NCBI RefSeq assembly: GCF_000423845.1
Contig: NZ_AUIT01000001.1
Coordinates: 62,001-126,000, forward strand
Length of the DNA: 64,000 nucleotides
Direction: 5' to 3'
Source: Thermodesulfobacterium hveragerdense DSM 12571
Lineage (GTDB): Bacteria; Desulfobacterota; Thermodesulfobacteria; Thermodesulfobacteriales; Thermodesulfobacteriaceae
Below are positions 38,201 to 46,131 of the stretch, one piece after another (position 1 is the first letter of the stretch; every line of letters begins with the position of its first letter). The translations under genes were made by a program, and so were the position numbers. The notes under the pieces were generated by a model. That model saw only the letters and a program-made list of their open reading frames with translations, searched no databases and was not told the DNA's origin.

Positions 38201-38432
38201 GGTTTCTTTCTAAGAAAGTGTCAAAGTATCTCTTGATGAAGTCTACCCTTACACCTGTTCCTATAGGCCCTACAGGAGATGGACTGGGAGGATAGGTGGT
38301 TTCTACGACCTTTTGTCTGGAGTAGGCCTCGTTATTTATATTAGAAATATTATGTCCTATAACCTGAGTAGCTAACTGAAAGGCAAGAAGCGAATTTTTA
38401 GCTATGTTTAAAGTGCTTGTAAGCCCAGCCAT
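35211..38432 (-). CDS. flgK: flagellar hook-associated protein FlgK (HAP1), very long form
   Basis: 1073 aa, against 450-700 for most FlgK. The conserved N-terminus (STLNIAKNSLLAFQLATQVI, GHNISNINNEAYSRQ) and C-terminal helix (VSLDEEMTNLIKYQQAFAAA) define the family. Between ~290 and ~940 are several copies of a beta-rich module. Residues ~306-385 and ~657-737 are clearly similar (FYNYTVKAYIKDGRLFVED against TYNYTVEIYIKDGMLCIEN). Related units lie near 478-555, 760-820 and 870-935 (TLDDLVDRIN..GKLVF, TILDVIREIN..GKLMV). These resemble flagellin-hook-IN-type repeats and would form a large exposed D2/D3 mass at the hook tip. Confidence 0.95.
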   Translation of the reverse strand: MAGLTSTLNIAKNSLLAFQLATQVIGHNISNINNEAYSRQKVVETTYPPSPSPVGPIGTGVRVDFIKRYFDTFLERNLNLKYTDLGLYNAEESGLNVLESLFNEVSEGVGLTTVLKNFWDSWQALANTPENLAARTQVLENGKLISEIFQSKFQGLRDLENQIGLKLKTMAESINKISSQIAELNLQITALESGGKTANDLRDQRDNLIRQLSQLASIQYFETKEGAYNVVLGKGFNLVNLDRTWKLEISGTDIYWVDTSGGKVPISSKEVASGELGGWLRLLKQLSDKYNYEYVSGNKISFNIWGRAISESDKLSDLGLSGTVTFNVTGTDHFGNAVSGSISYDLSINPDVTLRDLLDQIEGFYNYTVKAYIKDGRLFVEDNFRGPGKISFSMSGPFDFGSFSDPAYQRRVEELNLAGKLKLFGEELVKAVNELHTQGVGLTFYTGELEGAYSAQKYIKELPYFLDLAKNQTGNQFTGFFYIWVKNLQGQITPVKVSVDGLSVNATLDDLVDRINLSFQQAGFYDPSDPNAQHLKALVRGGKLVFQAKEGYAFAFSNDTSGILLATGINLFFVGTDPEDFSVNNALVLKPELIASGKMDLNALRTENPLFKTYKSVSTVNPSQTFDNSLSKIYLRFYDDKVNQVPLFDQNLYNEKVFFVLGGNVSENTKLTTLGFSDGTIINYGGTLYDGTVVAGTFTVNPFNTLKDFMENIKATYNYTVEIYIKDGMLCIENKTAGNSQLNFNSVELTQNSYFGPNYRWNITPSQEYFIEIPVATNEDLSSILAKIDRLPYLRAYIDAENKAVLGLEANQTRAYAFEVGDNSNVNGFIDFLRTQQMYIPSFRGDPDVATLRVTTGFEDFDLDPNSQDYLSFYLFDKKGSYLDTLKVRLDDGKTILDVIREINSPQNAKYGLSARLDRSGKLMVETTGLYQTATFVVQDEVYDGINYTQTKYDQGFINALKGYEFKRGDNRTAQAIADLSSVTRENLNYATLEDYYSSLVGEVGSATKAVKDNKNFLETLISQIKAIKDSISGVSLDEEMTNLIKYQQAFAAAAKILTSVEDMLENLISAKR

Positions 38433-38441
38433 GGTCTATCC

Positions 38442-38771
38442 TTAAGCAGATTTAGAAATAACCCTTGGAGGTTGTTGTGAGACTTTTCCATAGGTCTCTT
38501 GCTGGCAAAAGATGTTGGTTAAAAAGCTATAGGCTTCTTCTACAAAATTAAGACCAGCCTGTATTATCATCTTATTCTTTTCATTGATTCTAAAAATCTC
38601 TTCTAATATCTCTTGTTCTTCTTGAGTAAAGTCATCTTTATCTTTTAAAAAATTTGCAAGCCTGGCTTTATAAGAAGCCCATTTTAAAATTTCCTCTATC
38701 GCCCCTTTCATAAGAGCCTTTTTTTCCTTTTCTAAAGTCTCTTTTAGTTCGATAAGTTCTTTTCGTACCAT
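38442..38771 (-). CDS. flgN: FlgN-like flagellar export chaperone
   Basis: 109 aa, nearly all helix with a heptad-like Leu/Lys/Glu pattern and a disordered Pro/Ser tail (QQPPRVISKSA). The sequence alone is weak, but size, helical content (LKETLEKEKKALMKG, RINEKNKMIIQAGLNFVEEA) and position directly before flgK match FlgN, the FlgK/FlgL chaperone. flgM is not present next to it. Assignment is mostly from synteny. Confidence 0.7.
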   Translation of the reverse strand: MVRKELIELKETLEKEKKALMKGAIEEILKWASYKARLANFLKDKDDFTQEEQEILEEIFRINEKNKMIIQAGLNFVEEAYSFLTNIFCQQETYGKVSQQPPRVISKSA

Positions 38772-38793
38772 CTTAAACTCACCTCCTTTGTAA

Positions 38794-39114
38794 TTATTTA
38801 TCGGATTTTTCTATCTTATTCTTTAGATAGGCACTTTTTAAAAGGTTTTTATAAAGATAATCCCCTAAACTTCCTGGCCTTCCAGCTACATTCCTTCCTA
38901 TTTCCTGATAGAGAAAATCTTGATAAAAATTTTTTTCTAAGGTTTCTGGAAATAAATTGCTTTTAAACATAGATTGGTCAAAGTTTTTCAAAATTTCATA
39001 CCAGACAAGGGATTCAAACTCATTACAAAGGGTTTTTAAAGCAGCCTTAGGGTCTTTTTTTGCTAAATTGTTTATTTCATTTAGGTTTTGATAGTAAATT
39101 CCATAAGCTTTCAT
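38794..39114 (-). CDS. flgJ: FlgJ rod-binding domain protein (no muramidase domain)
   Basis: 106 aa with the Rod-binding domain pattern ALKTLCNEFESLVWYEILKN and the following FLYQEIGRNVAGRPGSLGDYLY. Enterobacterial FlgJ has a second, peptidoglycan-hydrolase domain; here it is absent, so another enzyme must open the wall for the rod. It lies 13 nt after flgI and 22 nt before flgN. Confidence 0.88.
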   Translation of the reverse strand: MKAYGIYYQNLNEINNLAKKDPKAALKTLCNEFESLVWYEILKNFDQSMFKSNLFPETLEKNFYQDFLYQEIGRNVAGRPGSLGDYLYKNLLKSAYLKNKIEKSDK

Positions 39115-39127
39115 CGTTTAATCCTCT

Positions 39128-40225
39128 TTATATGATCATCAAATCTGCGTGTAAAGCCCCTGCAGCCTTTATTGCCTGTAAGATAGCGATAAGCTCTCTT
39201 GGGGTGGCTCCAACTGCATTAAGGGCCCTAACCAGTTCTCCTAAGGTTACCCCTTCCTCTAAAACCACAATTTTTGCTTTTTGTTCTTTAGCCTGTATTT
39301 CTGTTCTTGGAGTCACCACGGTTTCTCCAGGAGAAAGAGGATATGGCTGAGAAACTTCTGGCAGTTCTTTTATCTCAACGCTTAAATTTCCATGAGCTAC
39401 CGCTACCCTTGAAATCTTTACGTTTTCTCCGATGATAACCGTACCAGTTTTTTCGTCTATAACCACCCTTGCTGGGCTATCAGGTATAACCTCAAGATTA
39501 CCTATTTCTCCTAAAAGTTTTACTACCCTTTTCTGATAGTTAGAAGGTACGTTTAACTCTACGTTTTTAAGGTCTAAGGCCTTCGCATAGTTTCCTTTTA
39601 GGTAAGTGTTGATAGCCTCAACTATCTTTGAAGTCGTGGTAAAATCCTCGGTTTTCAGGCTTAAAACCACCTTTGATAGACTGTTTAGGTCTTCCATCGG
39701 GACCTCCCTTTCTACTATGGCTCCGTTAGAGATCTTACCTACGGTAGGATGGTTTACCTGAACTTGAGCCCCACCTCCTTGGGCCCCAAAACCACCTATA
39801 GAAATAGGTCCTTGAGCTAAGGCATAAACCTGACCATCAGGACCTTTTAAGGGTGTCATCAATAAGGTTCCTCCCTGAAGACTTTTAGCATCACCTATAG
39901 CAGAAACCTCTACATCGATCCTTTGTCCTGGCTTAGCATAGGGAGGTAAATAGGCAGTAACCATCACAGCAGCCACGTTCTTTAATTTCACCTGTTCCTT
40001 AGGCACCAAAATCCCAAACCTTTCAAGCATGTTTACTATAGACTGTACGGTAAACTTAGTCTGGTCTCCGTCTCCGGTTTGTTTAAGCCCAACTACCAGT
40101 CCATAACCTACCAAAAAATTACCCCTAACCCCTTCTACCTCGCTGATATCTTTAAGCCTTACAGAAAAGGCCTGGTCTACTAGAAAAAAACACAAACAAA
40201 GTAAAAGACAGATTATCCTTCTCAT
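39128..40225 (-). CDS. flgI: flagellar P-ring protein FlgI
   Basis: Periplasmic P-ring subunit, 365 aa from ATG 40225. The signal peptide (MRRIICLLLCLCFFLVDQAFS) is followed by VRLKDISEVEGVRGNFLVGYGLVVGL, the family N-terminus. NMLERFGI, DVEVSAIGDAKSLQGGTLLMTPL and the C-terminal LVRALNAVGATPRELIAILQAIKAAGALHADL are conserved. The frame is open 36 codons further upstream, but AGGGAGGGG sits right before ATG 40225 and the signal peptide begins there. Confidence 0.97.
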   Translation of the reverse strand: MRRIICLLLCLCFFLVDQAFSVRLKDISEVEGVRGNFLVGYGLVVGLKQTGDGDQTKFTVQSIVNMLERFGILVPKEQVKLKNVAAVMVTAYLPPYAKPGQRIDVEVSAIGDAKSLQGGTLLMTPLKGPDGQVYALAQGPISIGGFGAQGGGAQVQVNHPTVGKISNGAIVEREVPMEDLNSLSKVVLSLKTEDFTTTSKIVEAINTYLKGNYAKALDLKNVELNVPSNYQKRVVKLLGEIGNLEVIPDSPARVVIDEKTGTVIIGENVKISRVAVAHGNLSVEIKELPEVSQPYPLSPGETVVTPRTEIQAKEQKAKIVVLEEGVTLGELVRALNAVGATPRELIAILQAIKAAGALHADLMII

Positions 40226-40235
40226 ACCCCTCCCT

Positions 40236-40940
40236 CTAAAACAACCAAAATAGTTGTAAAAGCCTGGTAATGATTCCCGGTCCACTTGCAGCCTCACTAT
40301 TAGGCCCTTTACCGCTGTATTCGATATAGGCATCAGAAATCTGGGTAGAAAGTACCGAATTGTCTGCAGCTATGTCTTCTGGTCTTACGATCCCTGTAAG
40401 GGTTATATACTCAAGGTCTCTGTTTCTTTTAATAGACCTCACCCCTTGAATTACTAAATTCCCGTTTGGTAAAACTTTAACCACCCGTGCACTTAAAGTG
40501 GCTACAATCCTACTTTGTCTTGATATCTGTCCCTGTCCAGAGGTAGAAGAACTCATCTCACCTTTAAACAGAGTCCCTAAATCTGCGGCATCAGGTAAAA
40601 ACATATTTTTTATATCTTTTTCATAGCCTAAAATACTTGAGAGACCCGCAGAAGCAGAACTACTTTTTCCACTTTTTTGACTTACCGTGTTAGAACTTTG
40701 ATAGGTCTCTACAATCTTAACCGTAAGAATATCCCCTACAAACCTGGCTCTTTTATCTGCATAGCCATATAAATCCCTTCCCTCTTTAAACAAAGACCCC
40801 TTAGTCAAATAACGCCCTTCTTCTACTTGAACGGCTACCTCAGGAGGTGGTGGGGGGGTGGGAGGGGTCTTTGGGTCAAACTCCCAACAGCCCCACAAAA
40901 ATACAAGCCACAATGATAGCCAAATTTTTGACATTCTCAT
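40236..40940 (-). CDS. flgH: flagellar L-ring lipoprotein FlgH
   Basis: Outer-membrane L-ring subunit, 234 aa. The lipoprotein signal peptide ends in the lipobox LWGC (Cys18), followed by a Pro-rich stretch (TPPTPPPPP). GSLFKEGRDLYGYADKRARFVGDILTVKIVE and the C-terminal TGIVRPEDIAADNSVLSTQISDAYIEYSGKG are diagnostic. The ATG overlaps the flgA stop (TAATG). The organism therefore has an outer membrane crossed by the flagellum. Confidence 0.97.
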   Translation of the reverse strand: MRMSKIWLSLWLVFLWGCWEFDPKTPPTPPPPPEVAVQVEEGRYLTKGSLFKEGRDLYGYADKRARFVGDILTVKIVETYQSSNTVSQKSGKSSSASAGLSSILGYEKDIKNMFLPDAADLGTLFKGEMSSSTSGQGQISRQSRIVATLSARVVKVLPNGNLVIQGVRSIKRNRDLEYITLTGIVRPEDIAADNSVLSTQISDAYIEYSGKGPNSEAASGPGIITRLLQLFWLF

Positions 40941-41644
40941 TATAGCATCACCTCGATTTCGTTTGGTGAGATTACTTTGCCTAAAACCTCTTTGGTACTG
41001 GTTAAATTTTTAACCTTTATAACCTCCCCTTTTCTTCCGTCTTGTAAGGCCTTACCCTTGGTTCTAACCAAAAATCCCTGTCCTCTACCTATAATTAAAA
41101 CCTCTTGTCCTCTTTTTATTAAAAGAGGTTCGTTCAAAAACGACTTTCTTAAAATCACGTTAGGCTTAAGGCTTGTTCTTACCTCTTTACCTAATACCTC
41201 TTTTTCTTCTAAAACCACGTCCTGAGGAAGCCTTGAGAGCGGCCTCTCTTGAAAAACTAAGTGGTTCTTAGTGATTACCTCTCCTTTTTCTAACGGTTTA
41301 GCTAACACTGCCACAAAAGCGTAGGTTTCTACATAACCCCAGAGTCTAACCCTAAAAGCTTCTTTTCCGTCTTTAAAAAACACCAGAATAACTGTGTTAG
41401 ACCCAAGACCTGGTCTTCCTAAAAATTTAACTTGGTAAGGTATTCCTTTAATCACCTTAGCTTCCCTTGGTTCTACACTAAACCTTTCTAAACTCAATTT
41501 TGGATATACCTTGCTTAGCCTTGCTTGTATTTCTTGCAAGAAAATTTTTTTATAATCTGCCTCAGTATAAAACTCTTCTCCTTTAAGAGGCTTAAAACTA
41601 AGCACAAAGATTATAAAAAAGGCCAACAACCAACTTCTTTTCAT
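40940..41644 (-). CDS. flgA: flagellar P-ring assembly chaperone FlgA
   Basis: 234 aa with a signal peptide (MKRSWLLAFFIIFVLSF). The C-terminal SAF-like domain is recognisable: PLEKGEVITKNHLVFQERPL, LGKEVRTSLKPNVILRKSFL, VLIIGRGQGFLVRTKGKALQDG, KNLTSTKEVLGKVISP. It sits between flgG (7 nt) and flgH (1-nt overlap), the expected place for a P-ring chaperone. Confidence 0.94.
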   Translation of the reverse strand: MKRSWLLAFFIIFVLSFKPLKGEEFYTEADYKKIFLQEIQARLSKVYPKLSLERFSVEPREAKVIKGIPYQVKFLGRPGLGSNTVILVFFKDGKEAFRVRLWGYVETYAFVAVLAKPLEKGEVITKNHLVFQERPLSRLPQDVVLEEKEVLGKEVRTSLKPNVILRKSFLNEPLLIKRGQEVLIIGRGQGFLVRTKGKALQDGRKGEVIKVKNLTSTKEVLGKVISPNEIEVML

Positions 41645-41651
41645 CTATCCA

Positions 41652-42434
41652 CTACCTCTTAAGGTTGTTAGCTATTTCTAAAAGCTGGTCTGCGGTTAAA
41701 ACCCCTTTTGAGTTAGACTCATAAGCCCTTTGGGTAATGATCATTTTTACCATCTCTTCTACGATGTCCACATTAGACATCTCAAGATAACCCTGAGCTA
41801 TGGTTCCAAACCCATTTTGTCCAGGGTTACCCTCTATAACATCTCCTGCAGCATCGGTAGGTTTAAATAGATTTCTTCCCACAGCATAAAGACCTGCAGG
41901 GTTGGTAAAATCATAAAGAGTAAGCTGGGCTTGGGCTAAGGTTTCTCCTCTTGGGCCAAGGGCAGTAATGATTCCGTCTGGGGTAACCTCAATCCTTGCT
42001 GTACCTTGAGGAACGGCAAACTCAGGTTGTAATCTTGCACCGTCAGGGGTAACGATGTATCCATCACGATCAAGTTTAAAGTTTCCTGCCCTGGTATAAT
42101 ATTCCTCTCCTCCCATGATTACCCTAAAGAACCCTCTACCCTCTATCGCCCAATCAAGCTCTTGGTTGGTTAGCTGATACTCTCCTTGGGTAAACAACTT
42201 AGGAACAGCCACCGGCCTTACCCCAAGACCTATCTGCATTCCCACAGGTACTTGGGTTCCGTCTGCTGTCAAAGCTCCAGCAAGCTTTAGGTTTTGATAA
42301 AACAAATCCTCAAAGTCAACCCTACTCTTTTTAAAACCTACGGTGTTTACGTTGGCAAGATTGTTGGCTATCACGTCAAGTTGCAACTGCTGCCCTTGCA
42401 TCCCTGTAGCAGCACTCCAAAGTCCTCTTATCAT
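41652..42434 (-). CDS. flgG: flagellar distal rod protein FlgG
   Basis: 260 aa, the standard length. The N-terminus MIRGLWSAATGMQGQQLQLD, then VIANNLANVNTVGFKKSRVDFEDLFYQ, is the FlgG signature. The middle carries AIEGRGFFRVIMGGEEYYTRAGNFKLD. The C-terminus has YLEMSNVDIVEEMVKMIITQRAYESNSK. It is 28 nt after flgF. Confidence 0.98.
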   Translation of the reverse strand: MIRGLWSAATGMQGQQLQLDVIANNLANVNTVGFKKSRVDFEDLFYQNLKLAGALTADGTQVPVGMQIGLGVRPVAVPKLFTQGEYQLTNQELDWAIEGRGFFRVIMGGEEYYTRAGNFKLDRDGYIVTPDGARLQPEFAVPQGTARIEVTPDGIITALGPRGETLAQAQLTLYDFTNPAGLYAVGRNLFKPTDAAGDVIEGNPGQNGFGTIAQGYLEMSNVDIVEEMVKMIITQRAYESNSKGVLTADQLLEIANNLKR

Positions 42435-42462
42435 CGTACTTTTCCTCCTCTACCAAGTATCT

Positions 42463-43224
42463 TTATCTATTCAAACCTAACAGTTTTTCTGTTGCTTCAT
42501 CCCAACCTTGAATACTTTTTTGGACTGACTGAAAAGTCCTCTGAATCTCAATCAAGCCCACCATCTCTCTTATAGGATTTACGTTAGACTTTTCTATAAA
42601 ACCTTGTCTAATCTCATAATTAGTAGCGGGTATCTCTTCCATACCTTCTGCCATATATAGGTTTTCTCCTATTTTTTTAAGTTTATTTAGATCTTGAAAA
42701 GTAACTACATCAAACCTTCCCAACTCTGTTCCGTCTATAGATAAAACCCCATCAGGAGAAATTTGCAGTCTATAATCCTCCATTGTAATAAGTCCTCCTC
42801 TTGCCATACCAGGGTCAACCACCAAAGGAGCTCCGTTAACCAAAACTTGATATCCTTCCGGAGTAACCAACCTCCTTTGAGTATCAATCGTAAAATTACC
42901 TGCCCTGGTATAAGCTATTCCATTAGGAGTTTGAACCTTAAAAAAACCTTCCCCTACGATAGCAAAGTGTAGGGGATTTTGTGTATTTTCTAAAATACCC
43001 TGTTCTTTATTCAAATAAGGTACTGTTTCTTTAAATGCCCTTATTCCTTTAGGACCTATTTTTTTCATCAAAACCTCTTGGAAACTCAACCTGTCTTCTT
43101 TATAACCTGGGGTGTCGACGTTAGCCAAATTGTTGGTAGTAACCGTTAATCTTCTGTCAAGAAGTTGGGCAGCCTCTAAAGCCTCAAGTAACCCTAACTG
43201 AGGATTAATGTGTATCCCTTTCAT
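42463..43224 (-). CDS. flgF: flagellar proximal rod protein FlgF
   Basis: 253 aa from ATG 43224, chosen over a TTG seven codons upstream because AGAGAGG lies just before it. It is a FlgF/FlgG-family rod protein: TVTTNNLANVDTPGYKEDRLSFQE, AIVGEGFFKVQTPNGIAYTRAGNFTID and the C-terminal IEKSNVNPIREMVGLIEIQRTFQSVQ. It is less like FlgG than the next gene and stands first in the operon, which fits FlgF. The ~240-nt gap to bamA must contain the operon promoter; no clear sigma-54 or sigma-28 box is visible there. Confidence 0.9.
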   Translation of the reverse strand: MKGIHINPQLGLLEALEAAQLLDRRLTVTTNNLANVDTPGYKEDRLSFQEVLMKKIGPKGIRAFKETVPYLNKEQGILENTQNPLHFAIVGEGFFKVQTPNGIAYTRAGNFTIDTQRRLVTPEGYQVLVNGAPLVVDPGMARGGLITMEDYRLQISPDGVLSIDGTELGRFDVVTFQDLNKLKKIGENLYMAEGMEEIPATNYEIRQGFIEKSNVNPIREMVGLIEIQRTFQSVQKSIQGWDEATEKLLGLNR

Positions 43225-43445
43225 ATAAGACCTCTCTCTAAACAAAGAGTTTCTGAAAGGTTATATACAAAAAATATGCCTATTTTTCTAAGCCATAAAA
43301 CTTACTGATACGATCCGTTAAAAAAAAGAAAAGGTAAAACTTTTCCTGCTGATTTTCAGGTTAAGGAAAATTTTTCTTTATAACTAATGAAATATCTTTC
43401 CTAAAAACCCTATCCCATGAAACACCCTACAAAGCAACAAGACCT

Positions 43446-43476
43446 GTCAATTTTTTGACTTTATCAAAAAGTTGAC
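43446..43476. other. near-perfect palindrome after bamA
   Basis: GTCAA (43446-43450) and TTGAC (43472-43476) close a 12-pair stem with one mismatch (TTTTTGA with TCAAAAA) and a 5-base loop. It starts 12 nt after the bamA stop on the minus strand. No T-run follows, so it may be an RNA 3' end stabiliser, a weak terminator, or an operator for the downstream flagellar operon. Confidence 0.6.
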
Positions 43477-43487
43477 TTTGTGTAAAA

Positions 43488-46121
43488 CTAAAAATTTCCG
43501 CCGATACTAAAGTTGAAGTTACTTGAATCCTCTCGAGGTTTTTTATCGATATTATAACCCCATTCTAATCTTAAAGGACCGAAAGGAGAAAGCCATCTTA
43601 AGCCTATACCTACACTTTTTCTAAGGTCTGAAAACTGAAATTCGGTATTTTTATCCCAGACGTTTCCCATGTCGTAAAAGACTACCCCGTTTAAATTGAT
43701 ATTTTTTATAAGTGGGAAGATAACCTCTAACTGGGTATAAAACTTTCTGGTACCTCCTATTTTATCTTCTGTCTCAGGATCCTTAGGAGAAATGTCTCCG
43801 TATTTATATCCTCTTACCGAATTTATTCCTCCTAAGAAAAACCTTTCATAAACCGGGATTTTTCTTGCTCCACCTTCGGTTAGATATCCGTATCCAAGAA
43901 CCCCATGGAAAGTAAGCTTATGAAAGGTATGATAGACCTGGTGTTCACCTTCTATTTTTATGTAATTACTGTCTCCTCCTAACCATTTTTCGGCAAGTTC
44001 AAAATCTAAAGCATGATACCAACCTTTGGTAGGCATAAAAAACCTGTTCCTTGAGTCATAGTTTAACCCAAACTGAAAGGCACTGGTAAGTTTGATATCC
44101 TTAGATTCTAAAATGATTTTGGCTACGTTATCTGAAAGGTCTTCAAGGGTAGTATGGTCTAATCTATAGCCTGCATACACAGAAAGTTTTGAGGTAAGGT
44201 TATATCCTATTTTTAAGGAAGCACCTTTACTATCTTTGGTAAAATCGTCATATTCTATCTCAAAGTTATAAAGAGACCATCCAAGAGAATATTTGGTATC
44301 CCTAAAATATGGGTCGTAAAAATTTATAGAGTAGCGACTGGTTTTTGTGCCAAGTCTTGCTGCCAAGTTTAACCTCTGGCCTTTACCTAAGAAGTTTCTT
44401 TCTGTTATATCTAACATTAACATAAACTTATCATAAGAACTATAACCACCACCGATACCAAACGAACCAGTAAGCATTTCTTTAACCTTTACCTTAAGGT
44501 TGACTTCATCTTCTTTTGCAGCCTTTTCTTTTTCTATCTTTACATCTTCAAAAAAACCCAACCTTCTTATCCTTACCTCACTTTCTTCTATTCTCTTTTC
44601 ACTGTAAGGCCAACTTTCAGCTATGTTAATTTGTCTTCTAATCACCTTATCCCGGGTTTTGGTGTTCCCTTCTACCTCGATACGGTTGACATAAACCACC
44701 GGCCCTTTATCCACCTTAAAGGTTAGGTTGATAACCTTTGCTTTGGGGTCTTTGCTAAAATCAGTGGTCACCTTAGCATAGGCATAACCATAGTCTGCAA
44801 AAAGATGGGTAAGCGTAGTCTCATCTATTTTTAAAGACTCTAAACTAAAAACCTTCCCAGGCAAGGTCTTTAATTTTTTGTAAACCTTGTCCTCTGGAAA
44901 AAGATCCTGTTTGATCTCAACCTTCCCAACTTTATACTGCTCCCCTTCTTCTATAAGAATTCTTATTATTACTCCGTCCTCTTCTTCTTTCACCAAAGGT
45001 TCTCCTACCTTAACATCGATAAAACCACGGTTTTTATAAAAACTTTCTATTTTTCCTAAATCCCTGTAGAGAAAAGCAAGGTTATAAACCCCAGGTTCAG
45101 ATACTGGCTCTGGGCTAGTCAAAGTCTTTAGATATTGAGTAGCCTTTTTAATAGGAGAAAATATAGACTTTTCTGAGACGGAAAGTAAACCCCTCAGATC
45201 TTTTTCTGAAACAGCTTTATTTCCTATAAACTCTATCTTCTTTATATATTTTTTCTTCCCTTCTTTTATCTCTACTATCAACTTTACTTGGGCTTGAGAA
45301 ACCTTTTCCAAATCTAACTTTATATCAGTTCCGGTATAACCTAACTGTTCGTAGTAGGCTTTTACCGTCTCAAGAATCCTGTCAAGCTCCTTAGACGTAA
45401 TAACCGTACCTTCCTTAAGATTGATGATTTTCAACAGATCTTCACTCTTTACCTGTTTATTACCTTTAAAAACTACCTCCTTGATAGAAGGATTCTCTTT
45501 AAATTCAAAAACTACTATCGCCCCTTTGACTCCTTTTTCTAACTTAACCTCGATGTTCTCAAAGTATCCCATCTTATAGAGATTTCTCAGATCTGCGTTT
45601 AATTTTTTATAGTCAAGGATGTCACCAGGTTTGGTAGTAAGGTTAGGATAAATCAGGTCTTCTTTAATCCTCATATTACCTAACAGTCTTATCTCTTCTA
45701 CTATGTCTTTTTTCTCAAGAAAACTTTTTAGATATGGTACTGTATTAGAAACCAAGGTATCTATGTTTCCTGTTTCCCCTACCACGTTAAAATACTGGGT
45801 GCTTGGTCCAGGTAAAAGAAGTTTCCATTCAAAGCTCACACTATTCCCTATAACCACACCTTTAACCTCAGCTATCCCTTCATAAATCCCTGTTTTCAAA
45901 AAGGCCTTAGCTTCTTCAGTAGAATAAACCTTCTTTTCTAACAAAAACCCTTCTTTTTGAAGGGTTTCTTGAAGTTTTTTAAGGTAAACTTCTAAAACCT
46001 GACTACTGGTAGGGTCACCTATGGTTTTAGCATAATAAATAAGAAGGTTTGTCTGAGCTGAAAAAAGTGAAGGCAGCCACCCCAGCCATAGAACGATAAA
46101 GATTAAAAATATCTTCTTCAA
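43488..46121 (-). CDS. bamA: outer-membrane protein assembly factor BamA
   Basis: 877 aa. Signal peptide at residues 1-22 (ending SLFSA). Residues ~23-140 form an extra N-terminal alpha/beta domain before POTRA1. Five POTRA domains follow from about 141 (IVEEIRLLGNMRIKEDLI, SIKEVVFKGNKQVKSEDL, YIKKIEFIGNKAVSEKDL, YKVGKVEIKQDLFPEDKV, YVNRIEVEGNTKTRDKVI). The C-terminal barrel includes VRGY in GGINSVRGYKYGDIS. The last residue is Phe (SIGGNF), as required for barrel insertion. It lies 10 nt after lolD. Confidence 0.96.
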   Translation of the reverse strand: MKKIFLIFIVLWLGWLPSLFSAQTNLLIYYAKTIGDPTSSQVLEVYLKKLQETLQKEGFLLEKKVYSTEEAKAFLKTGIYEGIAEVKGVVIGNSVSFEWKLLLPGPSTQYFNVVGETGNIDTLVSNTVPYLKSFLEKKDIVEEIRLLGNMRIKEDLIYPNLTTKPGDILDYKKLNADLRNLYKMGYFENIEVKLEKGVKGAIVVFEFKENPSIKEVVFKGNKQVKSEDLLKIINLKEGTVITSKELDRILETVKAYYEQLGYTGTDIKLDLEKVSQAQVKLIVEIKEGKKKYIKKIEFIGNKAVSEKDLRGLLSVSEKSIFSPIKKATQYLKTLTSPEPVSEPGVYNLAFLYRDLGKIESFYKNRGFIDVKVGEPLVKEEEDGVIIRILIEEGEQYKVGKVEIKQDLFPEDKVYKKLKTLPGKVFSLESLKIDETTLTHLFADYGYAYAKVTTDFSKDPKAKVINLTFKVDKGPVVYVNRIEVEGNTKTRDKVIRRQINIAESWPYSEKRIEESEVRIRRLGFFEDVKIEKEKAAKEDEVNLKVKVKEMLTGSFGIGGGYSSYDKFMLMLDITERNFLGKGQRLNLAARLGTKTSRYSINFYDPYFRDTKYSLGWSLYNFEIEYDDFTKDSKGASLKIGYNLTSKLSVYAGYRLDHTTLEDLSDNVAKIILESKDIKLTSAFQFGLNYDSRNRFFMPTKGWYHALDFELAEKWLGGDSNYIKIEGEHQVYHTFHKLTFHGVLGYGYLTEGGARKIPVYERFFLGGINSVRGYKYGDISPKDPETEDKIGGTRKFYTQLEVIFPLIKNINLNGVVFYDMGNVWDKNTEFQFSDLRKSVGIGLRWLSPFGPLRLEWGYNIDKKPREDSSNFNFSIGGNF

Positions 46122-46131
46122 GGTTTAACCC

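Noticed and set aside
40226..40333. Longer FlgI starting 36 codons upstream
   Set aside because: The signal peptide and a strong ribosome site both point to ATG 40225; the extension overlaps flgH coding sequence.
43300..43330. Sigma-54 promoter before flgF (TATGGCTTAGAAAAATAGGCAT)
   Set aside because: The GG-to-GC distance is 13 rather than 10 bases, so it cannot be a standard -24/-12 promoter.
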